Shown here one piece after another: positions 47,801 through 58,670 of a stretch of 64,000 nt of DNA. The notes under the pieces were generated by a model, which saw only the letters and a program-made list of their open reading frames with translations, was not told where the DNA came from and ran no database searches. This stretch comes from Prinia subflava. Taxonomy: Eukaryota > Chordata > Aves > Passeriformes > Cisticolidae. The DNA lies in contig NC_086283.1 of NCBI RefSeq assembly GCF_021018805.1, positions 16,520,162 to 16,584,161 on the forward strand, read 5' to 3'. Each line of letters starts with the position of its first letter. Position 1 is the stretch's first letter. Position numbers and translations under genes: made by a program.

Positions 47801-50800
47801 TACATATTATCTGGTTAATAACTGAGGTGCTTTCAGAACTTAATTATAATTATTTTTGTTCCAGAGGCAGCTTTGATGAATTCACCACCAAGTTTTGTGT
47901 TGGGTGTGTGACAGAGGCTTTTGACTATCTGCATCAAATAGGAATTATCTACAGAGACCTGAAGCCAGAAAATTTAATTTTGGATGCTGAAGGATATATA
48001 AAGTTGGTAAGAAGTAATCCATTCTAATTTTTTTTTACCTTTTGTGCCAGTATCCTCTTTCTTTGTGAGGGGGATATAAATAGCACATAATTACAGAACC
48101 AGGATCCTGGAGCATAGTAACTCTTGTGCTTCAGCAGTAAAGAGGGCAGGCTTCTCATTGCACATTGAGGAAAAAAGGTATTGCAAAGCCACTGCAAGCC
48201 ATGGACAAACTGGGGAATTGCAGCCTCTGAGAGCTCTTGCCATAGCATAAACAACAAAAGAAAAACTTCTGCCAGCAGTCAGTTTTATTGTAAGAACAGA
48301 AACCACATTTCCCAGGTGCAGAATTATCTCCCTGTCTAGCCTCAAAGAATCATAGGTTCAGCATTCATTGATTCAATTTACAATCATAGGTTCCCTCTCT
48401 TTGTAGAGAGGGAACAGAGTAAAGAACCCTTGCCATGCTTTACTGTGACCATGAGAAGTGCAACAAGAATTCTCTTCAGGGAACTTGAAATATCCATTCT
48501 GAAGACAACAAACAATGCACTGCTTTCCAGAGACAGTAAATCTCATGTCCTCAAGGAAATCATGGATTGTTCTCCCCAAAAGGAAAACTATTCAGAAAAT
48601 TATTTGTGATAAAAAAAGGATCTGTTTCATAACATCCAGTAACCCAGTGGAATTACCTCTCTCTCCTTGACAACTACACTCCCTGGCTGTTCTAGCTGTA
48701 AACTAGCAACTTTGAGATCTTTGTAGGTGAGGAAGCAATTAAGACCTTAAGGCTTCCCCGTGCAAAACTCCTCTACACTATGCAGCATATGTTAATTTTG
48801 ATCAGGTTGATTTTGGATTTGCAAAGAAGATTGGATCAGGGCAGAAAACCTGGACCTTTTGTGGAACCCCTGAGTATGTTGCCCCTGAAGTCATTCTGAG
48901 TAAAGGCCACGACTTCAGCGTGGATTTCTGGTCTCTTGGGATTCTTGTATATGAACTCCTCACTGGCAGGTATGTGCCTCCTACTCAAAGTTCTTACCTA
49001 GTTTGTTTATTTTCAGAAACCTTTCCAAGGTTATTTTTAGACAGCCTTCCAAAATTATATTTTTTTATCCATGTCTTACCTTGCATCATTTCAGAAAGGC
49101 CACAGACCAAGTGGGTTACATATTCTCAGTTCTGGCTTATCCAGGCACAAGCTATAATTGGCAGGTGTAGGGCTCCTGTAGCTGCTGCTGCTGTTCCCTG
49201 TGAGGTACAAGTGACAACAGGCTGTTCCCTGCCCTGTAAGTGGGTGATGGGGTGCAGTGGGAAGAGTGAACTGTAAGCACGGCTCTTTAGCTCCCTGCAC
49301 ACTTCCACAACAACTCTTTTTGGGAATGCTCAGTGGCAATACAATGTGGAAGCTTCTCTGAGTTAGGCTTAGAGGAACACAGGCATTTTACGTGGTACCT
49401 ACAAGAAGCTTCTCACCTTCAAATCTTTCTCCTATCTTAAACAGGCTGAAAGGGTGAGGGTTGTAAAAGTAGGAAGGTGGGCCTTTTTTCCATATTTTTC
49501 CTATATTTTCAAATATTTGTTTAGATAAATACTGGCCACATCTGCTCTTGCCAGATGTTCCATTTATCAACGTTGCTTTCTTTTTCTAGCCCACCATTCT
49601 CTGGGGCTGATCAAATGGTGACATATAATTTGATTCTCAAAGGCATTGAAAAGCTGGATTTTCCTAAAATAATAACCAGGCGACCTGAGGATTTGATCCG
49701 CAGACTCTGCAGGTAGGAGGAGCAGTTTGGGGCAAAGCCTGAGTGTAGATAGATTGAGCTCTTTTAGGACTCAGACTCAAGCACTGAATTCTTGATAACT
49801 TCATCTGGAATTGTTATGCTTGGCATGATCCATTCTGATTATATTCAGTATGCATTGCATGCCCCTGTATGTGCACACCTCTGAGTCTGCAGAGGCTCTG
49901 GGCTTTCTCTGTAGCTGCGAATTTTTTCTAAAACATCTTTGGGATAATACATTTTCTAAATACATCTTTGGGAAAATTTATAAAGCGAGGGCTAAGTAAA
50001 GAGCTAAGGAATTTGACTTTCAAATCAAGCACATTGTTTAAAAAAAAAAACCCTTCCAAAATTACTTAGGCATATAGATTCTACAGAAAACATAAGGCAC
50101 TTTAAGACTGGCTTAAATCCTTTAGAAAATGTGCAGAAGGTGGTATTTTAAATGACCAGTCTAACTTAGTGGCCTGCATAACCTCTGGCTAGTGACACTG
50201 ACTTTGGATTCCTAGCTCCTGGGAGATTTCATCCATGGCACCGGGAACAGTATTCAACATTCTTGTGTACCACGACTGGAAGGATCTTTGTAGCTGTAAA
50301 TTTTGATCTGCCTCCTTTTGTAACTCAGACCTGCTGGCCAGGAAAAAAAAAAAGGACGTGTAACTGAAACTCAGCCAGCTGATTTCCCTGTGCTGCTTCT
50401 CACATCTGAGTGATGCTGTTTTGGCTTTCTAGAAGGTTTCTCCATCCTCAGATAAATGGAGCAATGAGCAACATCTCATTATATCTCCTCATGAGGCCAC
50501 ATGTTTTATGCAAGTTGCATCCCTGTGCAACTGTTAAATGCAAGCAGTTAGGACCTATAAACGCTCTTTTAAAAATAGGAATATTTTAAAATATTTTATG
50601 TATTCTTATCACTTTTTTCTTTTTTTTTTCCTTTTTTTGAGGCAAAACCCTACAGAAAGATTAGGCAATTTGAGGAATGGAATAAATGACATCAAGAAGC
50701 ACAGGTAAGCAAAAGAGACTGCCAAGAACAAAACAAAGGATTTCATTTGAAATATCTTTAATATGTTAGTACCCAGACTGGTAAACTCATAAACATCTCT

Positions 50801-52550
50801 GTTCCTCTCGAGTATATTTGCAACTATAACAAGCAATAATATAAATGCAAAACCTTGGCATGATTATCTAGAAATCTTATTTTTTACTGGTTTTTCTGCA
50901 GGAGTTTAATTCAATTCTCAGAGAAATTGATGCCAGTTCAGCATCTGCCTCTCAGACCTCCTCACCCTTCAACATTTGCATTTTAAGAATGAGTAGTTAA
51001 GGGCTCCAGAACAATAATTTTAGGGGTTTGTTCTCTTTCTTGTAACAAAAAAAGTCTTTCTCATAATGAATTTTTCTAATGCAAGTGGTTTTTCTAACAA
51101 AGAAAGTCCTCTGTAAATTAAACACTTTCTGCTTTCTCTTTATGTGAGTTGCTTCTAAGCCATACACTTGTGCTGGGGTAAAGCAGTCCTTTGATTTTTC
51201 TATTTCTCTCTCTCTTATGCTGTAAAAAGGGTGGCATTCCAAGGAGACACACAAGTCTCTGTATGGCTGTATTTTGCCTGTATTAACCTGCCTGTCTCTG
51301 CTCCTCCTCCCTCTAGAAGTGCCAAAGTGCCTGGTGGTCCTGAAGCTGCCCCCTGCCTTGTGTGGCAGTGATGGTGCTCGAGATTCTAACTGTGGTTTTG
51401 CAGGAACTGGCATGAAAAGAAGCTTCTTATAGCCCCTGTCCATCTGATTTTCAGCTCTTTGTGGTATAATGTCAGAAAAGAACCTGTCCTTCTCTTTTGG
51501 TCTCTCCCTGTCTGTGTTTCATCTCTTTTTAATCAGGTGGTTGTGTGGCTTTAACTGGGATGGTCTGAAAGGGAGGAAATTAATATCGCCTTTAAAAAGA
51601 GAGGTATGGGCTTTGGCTTTCAGTATCATAATGCTTTACTAACACAGCTTGGCTACAAAGAAGAACTGATGATGATAGCAAAATTTCCCAAAGATGTATT
51701 TGAATTATTACAGTTCAACATTTTTTGCAAAAATCAAACAAAAGAGAGAGAGAGCAAGCAATACATAACTTACTGTCAGTCAAGTAATGGAAATATTATT
51801 CTGCCTGTGTACTTTGCATTACAATTTCACCATTTCTAGAACAAATGGTGTTTGGTCAGAAATTAATATTGAAAAAATATATCTCCCTTGGTAAAGGGCA
51901 CATTATTAAGATGCACTGTTCATATTACTGTGAAGACTACAAATTCCTGTGTGCTCCTACTATTGAGTTCCAACATATCATTGAGTAAGCCTCCAGTCTT
52001 AAATGCCTTGGTTTTGCCCTAAATTGAAAAAAAACTAAGGGTAAAACATTTGAAACTCACTTCAATCTTCATTTGAAACAAAAAGTAATTCTGTAGTCTG
52101 GTTGTAGCTACCCTATGAATGTAGATTTGATCTTAAATAGCATCCAAATTGTACAGTGTGGCACAGTTTTTTTACTGAATTAACAAGGCTTTGGGTGAAA
52201 TCAAAGATTTGATAATATTTGGGTAGTCCTTTTGCATAAGAAGGCTACTGCCAATGTTGTGTTGTACAATGTAAATACTGGAGGTCTTTCTTTTAAAGAA
52301 TGAGGAATTGCATCCTTTGAAAGGTGTTGTCTGTATCATATTAGCCTTTCATTTCCATGTAGGGAGAAACAAAAAAAGGATGCATAATCAATAGAGAACA
52401 TTTTCAAAAGGTACTTTCTGAAACACCAATTTGTTTGTGTTTTCAATGTCCTAGTTGTCTGGACCAACGGATTACAGCTACTTTGACAGCTATCCACCTG
52501 AAGTAGGAAGCCCTCCAGATGAACTTTCAGGCTGGGACAAGGATTTCTGA
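32406..52550 (+). CDS. PRKG2: PRKG2, cGMP-dependent protein kinase 2 (18 coding exons, 771 aa)
   Basis: This is the membrane-anchored cGMP-dependent Ser/Thr kinase that acts in intestinal secretion, bone growth and signalling downstream of guanylyl cyclases. The 18 exons total 2316 bases with consistent phases and GT/AG borders. Order: Gly2 myristoylation signal (MGNG); coiled coil/leucine zipper about 48-110; pseudosubstrate-like [15 protein letters not shown] at 127-141; cyclic-nucleotide domain A with FGELA at 241-245 and Arg252-Thr253; domain B with FGEKAL at 365-370 and Arg376-Ser377; kinase domain with GVGGFG 469-474, Lys491, YRDLKPEN 583-590, DFG 603-605, activation-loop Thr618 and APE 627-629; tail ending GWDKDF. 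Introns carry a CR1 copy and a hexanucleotide tract; other intron DNA, including the longer gaps at 32897-35583, 37444-40148 and 50705-51536, shows nothing recognised. No stop or frameshift is seen. Confidence 0.97.
35584..35750 (+). CDS. PRKG2: PRKG2 coding exon 2 (residues 164-219)
   Basis: Acceptor CAACCAG, donor AAAG|GTGAAT. It encodes [20 protein letters not shown] to [10 protein letters not shown], the first half of cyclic-nucleotide-binding domain A. Confidence 0.95.
37330..37443 (+). CDS. PRKG2: PRKG2 coding exon 3 (residues 220-258)
   Basis: Acceptor TTGGCAG, donor AAAG|GTACTT. It encodes the phosphate-binding cassette of domain [19 protein letters not shown]. Arg252 and Thr253 are the expected cyclic-phosphate and guanine contacts. 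Confidence 0.93.
40149..40254 (+). CDS. PRKG2: PRKG2 coding exon 4 (residues 258-293)
   Basis: Acceptor CTCAAAG, donor GAAG|GTAAAT. It encodes [19 protein letters not shown] and the helix linking domains A and B (RTRQ-type, ending RNFLR). Confidence 0.93.
41331..41394 (+). CDS. PRKG2: PRKG2 coding exon 5 (residues 293-314)
   Basis: A short 64-base exon; acceptor CTGGAAG, donor GTAAGA. It encodes [20 protein letters not shown], the start of domain B. Confidence 0.93.
42023..42100 (+). CDS. PRKG2: PRKG2 coding exon 6 (residues 315-340)
   Basis: Acceptor CACCAG, donor GTAAGG, phase 0. It encodes [20 protein letters not shown] and IIAKGK, the beta strands of domain B. Confidence 0.95.
43119..43213 (+). 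CDS. PRKG2: PRKG2 coding exon 7 (residues 341-372)
   Basis: Acceptor TTTGCAG. The donor ATTAG|GTTCGT is weak, lacking the usual purine-AG after GT, but it is the only one that keeps the frame. It encodes the domain B cassette start, [11 protein letters not shown]. Confidence 0.9.
43957..44025 (+). CDS. PRKG2: PRKG2 coding exon 8 (residues 372-395)
   Basis: Acceptor TTCTCAG, donor GA|GTAAGT. It encodes [20 protein letters not shown] and IDR, completing the domain B cGMP pocket (Arg376, Ser377). Confidence 0.94.
44309..44712 (-). mobile_element. CR1 non-LTR retroposon fragment (antisense) in PRKG2 intron
   Basis: The plus strand reads as the reverse complement of CR1 ORF2, near the endonuclease/RT boundary. 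Landmarks are the GTTACTGATGTATTTG, GCCAGATTAATTCCAG and GGAGGAAGTGATCCTTC words, in the expected order. It is 5'- and 3'-truncated and moderately diverged. Its right edge is only about 48 bases before the next PRKG2 exon. Recognition is from memory of avian CR1 consensus. Confidence 0.82.
44760..44858 (+). CDS. PRKG2: PRKG2 coding exon 9 (residues 395-428)
   Basis: Acceptor GTTTTAG, donor AA|GTAAGT. It encodes [20 protein letters not shown] and [14 protein letters not shown], the C-terminal helix of domain B and the linker to the kinase. Confidence 0.94.
45700..45801 (+). repeat. (CTCCTT)17 hexanucleotide tract
   Basis: Seventeen uninterrupted copies of CTCCTT, flanked by further C/T-only sequence from about 45651. 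It is a pure polypyrimidine/polypurine mirror-type tract, 75 bases before the exon 10 acceptor. Open frames of repeated Lys-Glu or Ser-Phe across it are artefacts. Confidence 0.97.
45877..46027 (+). CDS. PRKG2: PRKG2 coding exon 10 (residues 428-478)
   Basis: Acceptor CTGCAG, donor GTAAGA. It encodes the linker [20 protein letters not shown] and the start of the kinase domain with the glycine loop [11 protein letters not shown] (468-478). Confidence 0.94.
47299..47435 (+). CDS. PRKG2: PRKG2 coding exon 11 (residues 479-524)
   Basis: Acceptor TTCACAG, donor AA|GTAAGT. It encodes the ATP-anchoring lysine in [10 protein letters not shown] (Lys491) and the C helix with Glu in YSEKKILEQ. Confidence 0.95.
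47596..47685 (+). CDS. PRKG2: PRKG2 coding exon 12 (residues 524-554)
   Basis: Acceptor CCACAG, donor AG|GTAACA. It encodes [20 protein letters not shown] and GELWSLLRD, the hinge region of the kinase. Confidence 0.95.
47865..48006 (+). CDS. PRKG2: PRKG2 coding exon 13 (residues 554-601)
   Basis: Acceptor TTCCAG, donor GTAAGA. It carries the catalytic loop [14 protein letters not shown] with catalytic Asp585. Confidence 0.96.
48806..48969 (+). CDS. PRKG2: PRKG2 coding exon 14 (residues 602-656)
   Basis: Acceptor GATCAG, donor AG|GTATGT. It encodes VDFGFAKK, the activation loop [14 protein letters not shown] (Thr618) and [20 protein letters not shown], all typical of AGC kinases. Confidence 0.96.
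49590..49712 (+). CDS. PRKG2: PRKG2 coding exon 15 (residues 656-697)
   Basis: Acceptor TTCTAG, donor AG|GTAGGA. It encodes [20 protein letters not shown] and [10 protein letters not shown] in the kinase C-lobe. Confidence 0.95.
50642..50704 (+). CDS. PRKG2: PRKG2 coding exon 16 (residues 697-718)
   Basis: A 63-base exon after a long T-run acceptor (TTTGAG), donor AG|GTAAGC. It encodes [20 protein letters not shown], the conserved ERLG motif of AGC kinases. Confidence 0.94.
51537..51603 (+). CDS. PRKG2: PRKG2 coding exon 17 (residues 718-740)
   Basis: Acceptor AATCAG, donor GTATGG. It encodes [20 protein letters not shown] and RE, the start of the AGC C-terminal tail. Confidence 0.93.
52455..52550 (+). 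CDS. PRKG2: PRKG2 coding exon 18 and stop (residues 741-771)
   Basis: Acceptor GTCCTAG. It encodes [20 protein letters not shown] and ELSGWDKDF followed by TGA at 52548-52550. The GWDKDF ending is the characteristic C-terminus of cGMP-dependent kinases. Confidence 0.96.
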   Translation: MSGPTDYSYFDSYPPEVGSPPDELSGWDKDF

Positions 52551-53940
52551 TAATTTTTCCTTCTGATACATTAATAGAGACTTATAGGCATCAGTTCTAT
52601 CTTGTTTCTTGCTTAAAATGAAGTTACACAATTATACAGTACTCCTTGAAGAACAGAAGACAGTACAGAACCAGAACTTATTTGGATAATCCACCAAAAT
52701 CTGTGCATTTTATAACAAGAGCATGCATTCAGTCAGCAGCTGTAACCTGATTTTTTTTTATATACAGTGTCTCTATGAAAATTTTCAGATACCATTGCTT
52801 GGATCTATGGTTTTGCCACTAAAAATATCATTAGCTAAAATTTTGATATTAACACAGTTGCCATACCTCTTTTTATGGATGGAGAGGATGGGTATCAGAA
52901 GCCAACAGTTGTGACATTTGTCAGTAGCTAGAACTATAGGCACTTCTTTTTCTTTTTCTCTGCTGTGTTTTGCTTTTCCCTCCAAATGTCCTGTACTACA
53001 TTGATCCAGATACGTGTAGAAAAGAGACTTTTACTGAAAGGTTGATTTGATTTAGCTACAGCTAAAAAGGTATCACTGTGTAAGTGTCCCTCTGTCAGTC
53101 TTTTGCACCAGGTTGGATATGTGAGACTGGTCAAACAAAAAGGTATATCCATAATAGAAGTTGCCTAGAGAATCAGCCTGTGCTGTGTGTTTCCCTTACT
53201 GCTTCAAAGAGCCATGTGCCTTACTTAAAATGTTTTGCTCTTGTGTAGTGTGAAGATAAAATAGATGGACAAAAAGCTTTTATCTTGCAGGGGAAAATGC
53301 AGATGGATGTTGTGCATTTGTGGCTTATACAGAAAAATTCTGCTGCTCTGTGTTATGAACTCCAACTGCTGTTGAAATAGGGATGTTCCTGAGTTTCCTG
53401 CTGGGTTTATGGGATGGATGCATCTGCAGGCACTGCTTGTATTTATTTCAGCTCCTGCTGAGACCAAGTCCAATCTAAATTTCCACACTGAAGCTGGTGT
53501 TGCGTTACCATATTTTACACACTGGATGGAAAACCTCCCGGGCAACTTGTACTATGTGCTCAGGTTTAGTTACCCATGGCTGCTGGATCATCCCCCTAGC
53601 TGCTGATCACGACTTTTCCCACTGGGAAGGGGAAAATGAGGGAGGGAATGCCACAGGGGCAGTTCCGTGGTTTGTTACATGGTTATAATTATTTTTCCCT
53701 GGTGGGTGACCATCGCTTTGACAGTAAATCAATTTAAATATTTTGTATAGCCTTCAGCCTGAATAAGGCAATAGAATATTTTCCATTGAGTTTAATGAAT
53801 GTTGGATGGAGCCCTTGAAAGAAGACACTACAGATTTAGCTGGTTTTGTTTCTCTGCCTGTTTGCAAATTATTATGGAAACTTGCAGCCAGCAAAGCCTG
53901 TGCAAAGCGGAATCAGAGAGGGTATAGCAAACTGTAGCTG

Positions 53941-55310
53941 TGTCATGGGTTGGCACTGGCCAGATGTTAATGTACCCATAAATATGGTTTTTTTTTCCCT
54001 AACAGCTACTGTGGGATGTGATCAGGAACAGAGCAGAGCAGGCTTAAATCTTGAAAACAAAAAAAACCCACCAGAACTTTATTAATTACATAAGAACAGG
54101 GACAGAAATACTCTTAAACACACACACAGACAGAAATAAAAACTTTTTAGAACATTTCTTCTCCCAGTTTCTACTTCCCCACCCATCACTCTTCACAGAC
54201 CAACCCTTGGGTTTTAGATCAAACAATCACCACTCAAAAACAAACTAATCTTCAATTCAGCAAGGGAGAGAAGAGTCTCTCTCGCACCACAGACTGTTCC
54301 TCAGAAAAACACGGGTCTATCCCTTATGTGTTCCCATGTCACCCGTGGCACCGCCCGGAGAGGTCTGCCAGGGTGACTCTCTCTTTTTCCTATGTCCAGT
54401 GCTCTCACCGCTGTCTCATAGGCCACAACTACATACAGGGCTTTTTAAGGATACTTGCATGCTGAGCTCTCCCCTTTTCACCCAGGGGCCGGGGTTCCAG
54501 GAGCAGGTCTGCCCTGAGGGCAGAGGGCACCACCTCACCCTCCCCCTCGCTTCTCTGCTCACTCCACTCTTCAAGTGCCAGTCACTGTAGCAAAAGCAGG
54601 GCAGCTGCATCCACCCAAAATGCAGTTTATGTTCAAAAGAGACTTAAGTTCAGTCCATGGTTGACATTATGCAAGAGAAGTCCAGCTCCAAAGGCTACTC
54701 CTCTCATTCTTCCATCGAGTTCCTTCCAATCATGCCTTATCATCTCAGTACCAGGCCGCTTCCTTCTCCTTATTTCTAAAATCACCAGTCATGAGAATCA
54801 ATGTCTAAGAAAAGTTTCTTTCTGCTACACAAGGGTTAACAGTTTTTTCTCGGCAGGGTGCTACAGGCTCAGGCACTCCCAGGCTGGGCAACTCCCACGT
54901 GGCTGGGCACCTTCTCCCGGAGTTTGGGGGTGGAGGGGGGTGAGCACACACAGAAGGCACTTCCACAGTTTTCCACCCCTCCATCCTGGACGGGGCAGCT
55001 CAGTTCCAGTCCTGTCCCCTCTCTTCTCCCCCCCCCGGGGGCTCCGGCTTACCTGAGCCGACCACGTGTTTCCCCTCCCCCACCCAGCCTCGTGGCTGGG
55101 CAGGGGAAGGAGGCTGGAGACGTCTCTCTGCTGAAACCGGGATCTGAAAAGAGGCCGAACCCCCTTGGGGGTCCTGCTTTTAACTCTTTGTGTCCTCAGA
55201 GGCGTGTCCAAACCTCCGAGTGACCAATCCAGGTGCCAGCAGAAAAGCTGATTACTGATTGGACTGCCCACATCCCCCTGGAAAAATTCACCTCCCCCGC
55301 AACCACGACA
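53941..55310 (-). mobile_element. Solo LTR inserted in the PRKG2 3' UTR
   Basis: The unit starts TGTCATGGGTTG and ends CAACCACGACA, an imperfect terminal inverted repeat with TG...CA ends. It is flanked by AGCTG (53936-53940) and ACCTG (55311-55315), a 5-bp duplication with one mismatch. On the minus strand it has AATAAA (plus TTTATT at about 54078), a CCAATCAG box and a TTAAAA TATA-like word in the upstream third. The right two-thirds is GC-richer than the flanks. At 1.37 kb it is a long LTR; no internal viral genes are attached. Confidence 0.8.
54135..54140 (+). terminator. LTR-supplied sense-strand AATAAA inside the PRKG2 3' UTR
   Basis: The word CAGAAATAAAAAC on the plus strand gives a canonical signal in the same sense as PRKG2, though the LTR itself points the other way. 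It would shorten the PRKG2 mRNA if used. Confidence 0.4.
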
Positions 55311-55687
55311 ACCTGGAACTGTAGATGGTTGCAAATTAACTTTGTTTAGTAATACCAAAGACTAAATTTTAGTTTCAGGATTTAGACAAAGCACTAGACA
55401 ATTAGGTATTTGTGTTTCTCCGTACATCTGTCTTTCTCTCATAAATATTTTTATTACAGTCAAAATAATATTGTGCCAAGTTTTATAAAGAGCTTTTGAA
55501 TGTATTTTTCCATTGTATTTATATGTAGTTTCCTTATATATATATATATATAAATAATAAGGGAAGGATATATATGTTTTTTACGTAAAAAAATATCTGT
55601 ATTATAAGTTTAGTGCAGTTAGCATTAAGTCTGTGCAGCTGTGGGATACATTTTCTTTATAAAGTTTAATTTGTTTATTTGTGTGCA

Positions 55688-55693
55688 AATAAA
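55688..55693 (+). terminator. Candidate PRKG2 poly(A) signal AATAAA
   Basis: GCAAATAAAGTAAG lies 3.1 kb after the stop, in an AT-rich tail. It is the first canonical host signal in the sense direction. Confidence 0.6.
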
Positions 55694-58256
55694 GTAAGCT
55701 TACAATGTAACGAGAAGAACATTAATTTTTTACAAGCACATTCCATTCAACAGTCCAGATTAGTAGGCTGAGTTTCTACTTCTTGTTTATATGATTCAGA
55801 AGAGAATGAGGTAGAAAAGGCTACCGTGCAGAGAGAGGCACTGATGCCATTTCTTGCAGAATGTCCCCCACTCAGACTTTGCTTACCCTAGTGCATGTTG
55901 AGAAAATGAATGTATGAGAAGCTGCAATAAATGAGGTCACGGATTATCTTGTACTTATGTAGAGTTCCCACGTACATTCAATTCATTCTAGTTCTGGCAT
56001 GTATGCAGTTAACTGAGGGGGTGTTTTCCAGAAACAAGCAGAAGCTGATACAGTAGAGACTAAATATTACTCTATCTCACACCATCTGTCTTTGACAGAC
56101 AGATGTACTTCATGCTTCAGCTCAGCACCAGTGGAGTTATGCTGATGTAAAACAAGGGGATGAATGAGTGAGTCAGGCTCAAGTAGTGTCACAGTGCAGG
56201 AGATCATGGGAGAATTGAATGGACAATTAGGATAATGATCAGATTATGCTTATTGCTGTATTTTCTAATTTAAAGTCATTGAATAACAGATTTTGACGTC
56301 CAGGTTTTGGGCATGCTGTGGATATGTTGCTAATTGAGGTCTGTCCTTGGTGCTTTTGTCTGTGCTTTGCCTTTCTGTCCTGTCAGTTTTGCTCTTTTGG
56401 TGTGGCTCCCTCAGAAACTCAGCTGTGCTTTCTTCCCTGCACTTCTGCCACAAGAGAACCTGCCTTAGGAGGCAGGAGGAGGATGAAGATTGTTCCTGAA
56501 AGAGAACAGAGGTGAGGGAACAGTTAGCCTGAGCTGGTGAGAAGTAAGTGCCTTCCCCCAGCTACCACATCAGAGTGGTGATGCAGGTGAGCACTTCAGA
56601 GAGGCAGGAACAGCAGCAGAGTGAGAGAGAGAATGCAGTGTAGTGGCAAGAAGAAATTTTTCTCTTTTTTTGATGAAGTCCTGAGATATTTAAGTCCCTT
56701 GACGGTTTTGAAGCCCCTCTAGAGAGCTGTGTGTTACTTTTGGTTTTGACACCTTTGACAGTTTGACAATTTTGACAATTTGGCCTCCTCAAAATTGTGT
56801 AGAAAATGTGGAAAAGAAGTGAAAATTAAAGCCAGCCTTCCCAACTGTAACAGCACACTGTTCTGAATTCTTCCTCCCTTCCCATTTTTTGCAAGGCAGC
56901 TCAAGACTGGCACTCTTTCTCTCTTAAGCTCCTTGTGGCTTAATGTTGTAGCACAGTTGGTTTATTTCCTCGCATGGATCTGAACATTTCTGATTGACTT
57001 CTTTACATCTTGATGTAGGGCTAAAACAGTTGGAGTAAGTCAACATGCACACAGGAATGTGCCCAGTACAGCTGTTTGTTTCCCAGTTGTATTTCTCACC
57101 ACTGGAGTGGCTGCATGTCCACATTCAGGGATGTGGTTCCCACAGTTGTGGTGCTGATCTTGTAATCAAAGGTGAGAGATGAGGGCCTGGTTCTTCTGTA
57201 CATCATGTGCAAGATGCTGCCAGACACAGAGTTACAAGTTCAAAGCAAACAGAGCTGCACACCAGGCACGGAAAAGGTGGGTAATTATTTTCTTGTAAAC
57301 CTATTATCTGTTGTTTGCCACACAAATATTGCCCAGCTATCTGTCTTGGGAATAACAACACAATAGCAGCATGATTTAAGTCAGCGGTCAGGTGCATCCT
57401 TTGGGAGGATTCTCAAGTGTGAGCTCATTGTGACTCCTGATGTGCTGTGCCTCTCTGTCAAGCTCTCTGAAATCTATTTTGCAATGAGCTCTCTTCAAAT
57501 TGATTAGATTCAGTTGGGCTTATTGGTTGAGCTTGTGAGATTCTTAACAATAAGCATTGTAACACTGAATTTTATAAACTATGGCTTTATTTGAGCAGCT
57601 GTTACAAGAAAACTGTTGGAAACTACGGCATCTGGTTTTGCTTGCAGGGCCTGATGCCTACCGAAAATCCAAGCCTGTTTCCAGCTTAGCAGGTGGCATC
57701 TCCCATGTGTCCTAATGACAGCAGGCCATGAGTGATCACTGGGTTTAAAAGTGAATGCTATTGTACAGTGAGCCTGTGCACATCACTACTTCTGGCTGTC
57801 CTTACAGCCAACAGGAGCTCACAGAGCCCCACAAGGGCTCTTTTTCATTACAATGACATAGTAGTGAAAAGTATTTTGTTGTCTGCAGCTGCCTGTTTTC
57901 TCAGCTAGGAGAAAAGCACAGCTTTTGTCTTCCAATTTTTAACTCTACCTGTTTTTCACATAGATTTGAGTTTTCTCTTGGCCATTTCCTTTGGAGAGGG
58001 CTTGCAGATTTGAGCCTACCCTGGCCAAAACCATGGCAAGCCCAGACATGCAAAAAGAACCCCTCTCTTTCCCCAGGGCACAGAGGGGCTGAGGAGCACG
58101 GTCTAGCAGAGGTCAACACATCTGCCCAGCCCTGGGAAGAGTTAGAAGTCTCTTTCCCTGCTCCTGTGCCCAGCACCTGACTTTGCCCATCAGAGTTCAA
58201 CACTGACCCCATCTCTGCCTGTGCTTTCTTCAAGGGTTGTACCAGAGTCACACAAT
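55694..58256. other. Downstream intergenic DNA
   Basis: No gene or clear repeat is recognised. There is an 8-bp perfect hairpin at 56083-56105 and a short run of TTTGACA-like words near 56745-56785. Open frames are short with no family match. Confidence 0.4.
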
Positions 58257-58670
58257 ATTGTGACAAGCAGAAGAATTATAAAAGAAAGGTCTCATAAGAT
58301 CAGCCCTGCTCTATTAAATTAATAGCTAGCCTGGCATCTCTTCTAAGTGTAGTGAAGCAATTTGCAAGTTCCCATGCAAAAACAATCTTGATATGAAAGG
58401 CTCTTTAACACAACCACCTATTCTTGGGTTGAAAAGTAAGTGCATCTGTGTAAACAATACACAGATCTGTTCCATGAGAACCCATAAAGGAAAAATATAA
58501 ACAACCTGAATCAAATCACTGTCTGACCAAAAAATGAAGTGGTAAGAAAACTACCAGCCAATAGGTGTTGCATATGAGGTCTGTGAAAACTGTATAAGTG
58601 ACGTGAATAAAGAATCGGCTTTTTCCCCATGAAGAAACTGGAGTCTTGGCTAACTTATTACAATAACACA
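58257..58670 (+). mobile_element. Probable solo LTR (plus orientation, ends approximate)
   Basis: The layout is LTR-like on the plus strand: a CCAAT-type word (GCCAATAGG) at about 58557, TATA-like GTATAAGTG at about 58592, then AATAAA at about 58607 and a U5-like tail ending near AATAACACA. CACAAT occurs at 58251-58256 and again at 58667-58672, a possible 6-bp target duplication. The TG and CA ends are not cleanly placed relative to it. No internal viral genes adjoin. Confidence 0.55.

Larger units (their letters stand above)
52551..55693 (+). other. PRKG2: PRKG2 3' UTR (predicted), interrupted by a solo LTR
   Basis: Scanning 52551-53940 I find no AATAAA or ATTAAA on the plus strand. The first canonical host signal is at 55688-55693, beyond the solo LTR at 53941-55310. 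The AU-rich tail at 55440-55690, with a TA repeat, looks like an ordinary distal 3' UTR. Removing the LTR gives a 3' UTR of roughly 1.8 kb. The mature end is inferred, not observed. Confidence 0.6.

Noticed and set aside
54661..55358. Frames of 121-165 codons on both strands around 55 kb
   Set aside because: They lie in the GC-rich part of the solo LTR and have no viral gene similarity.
56083..56105. 8-bp perfect inverted repeat CATCTGTC...GACAGATG
   Set aside because: Too short and isolated to call a terminator, RNA gene or element end.
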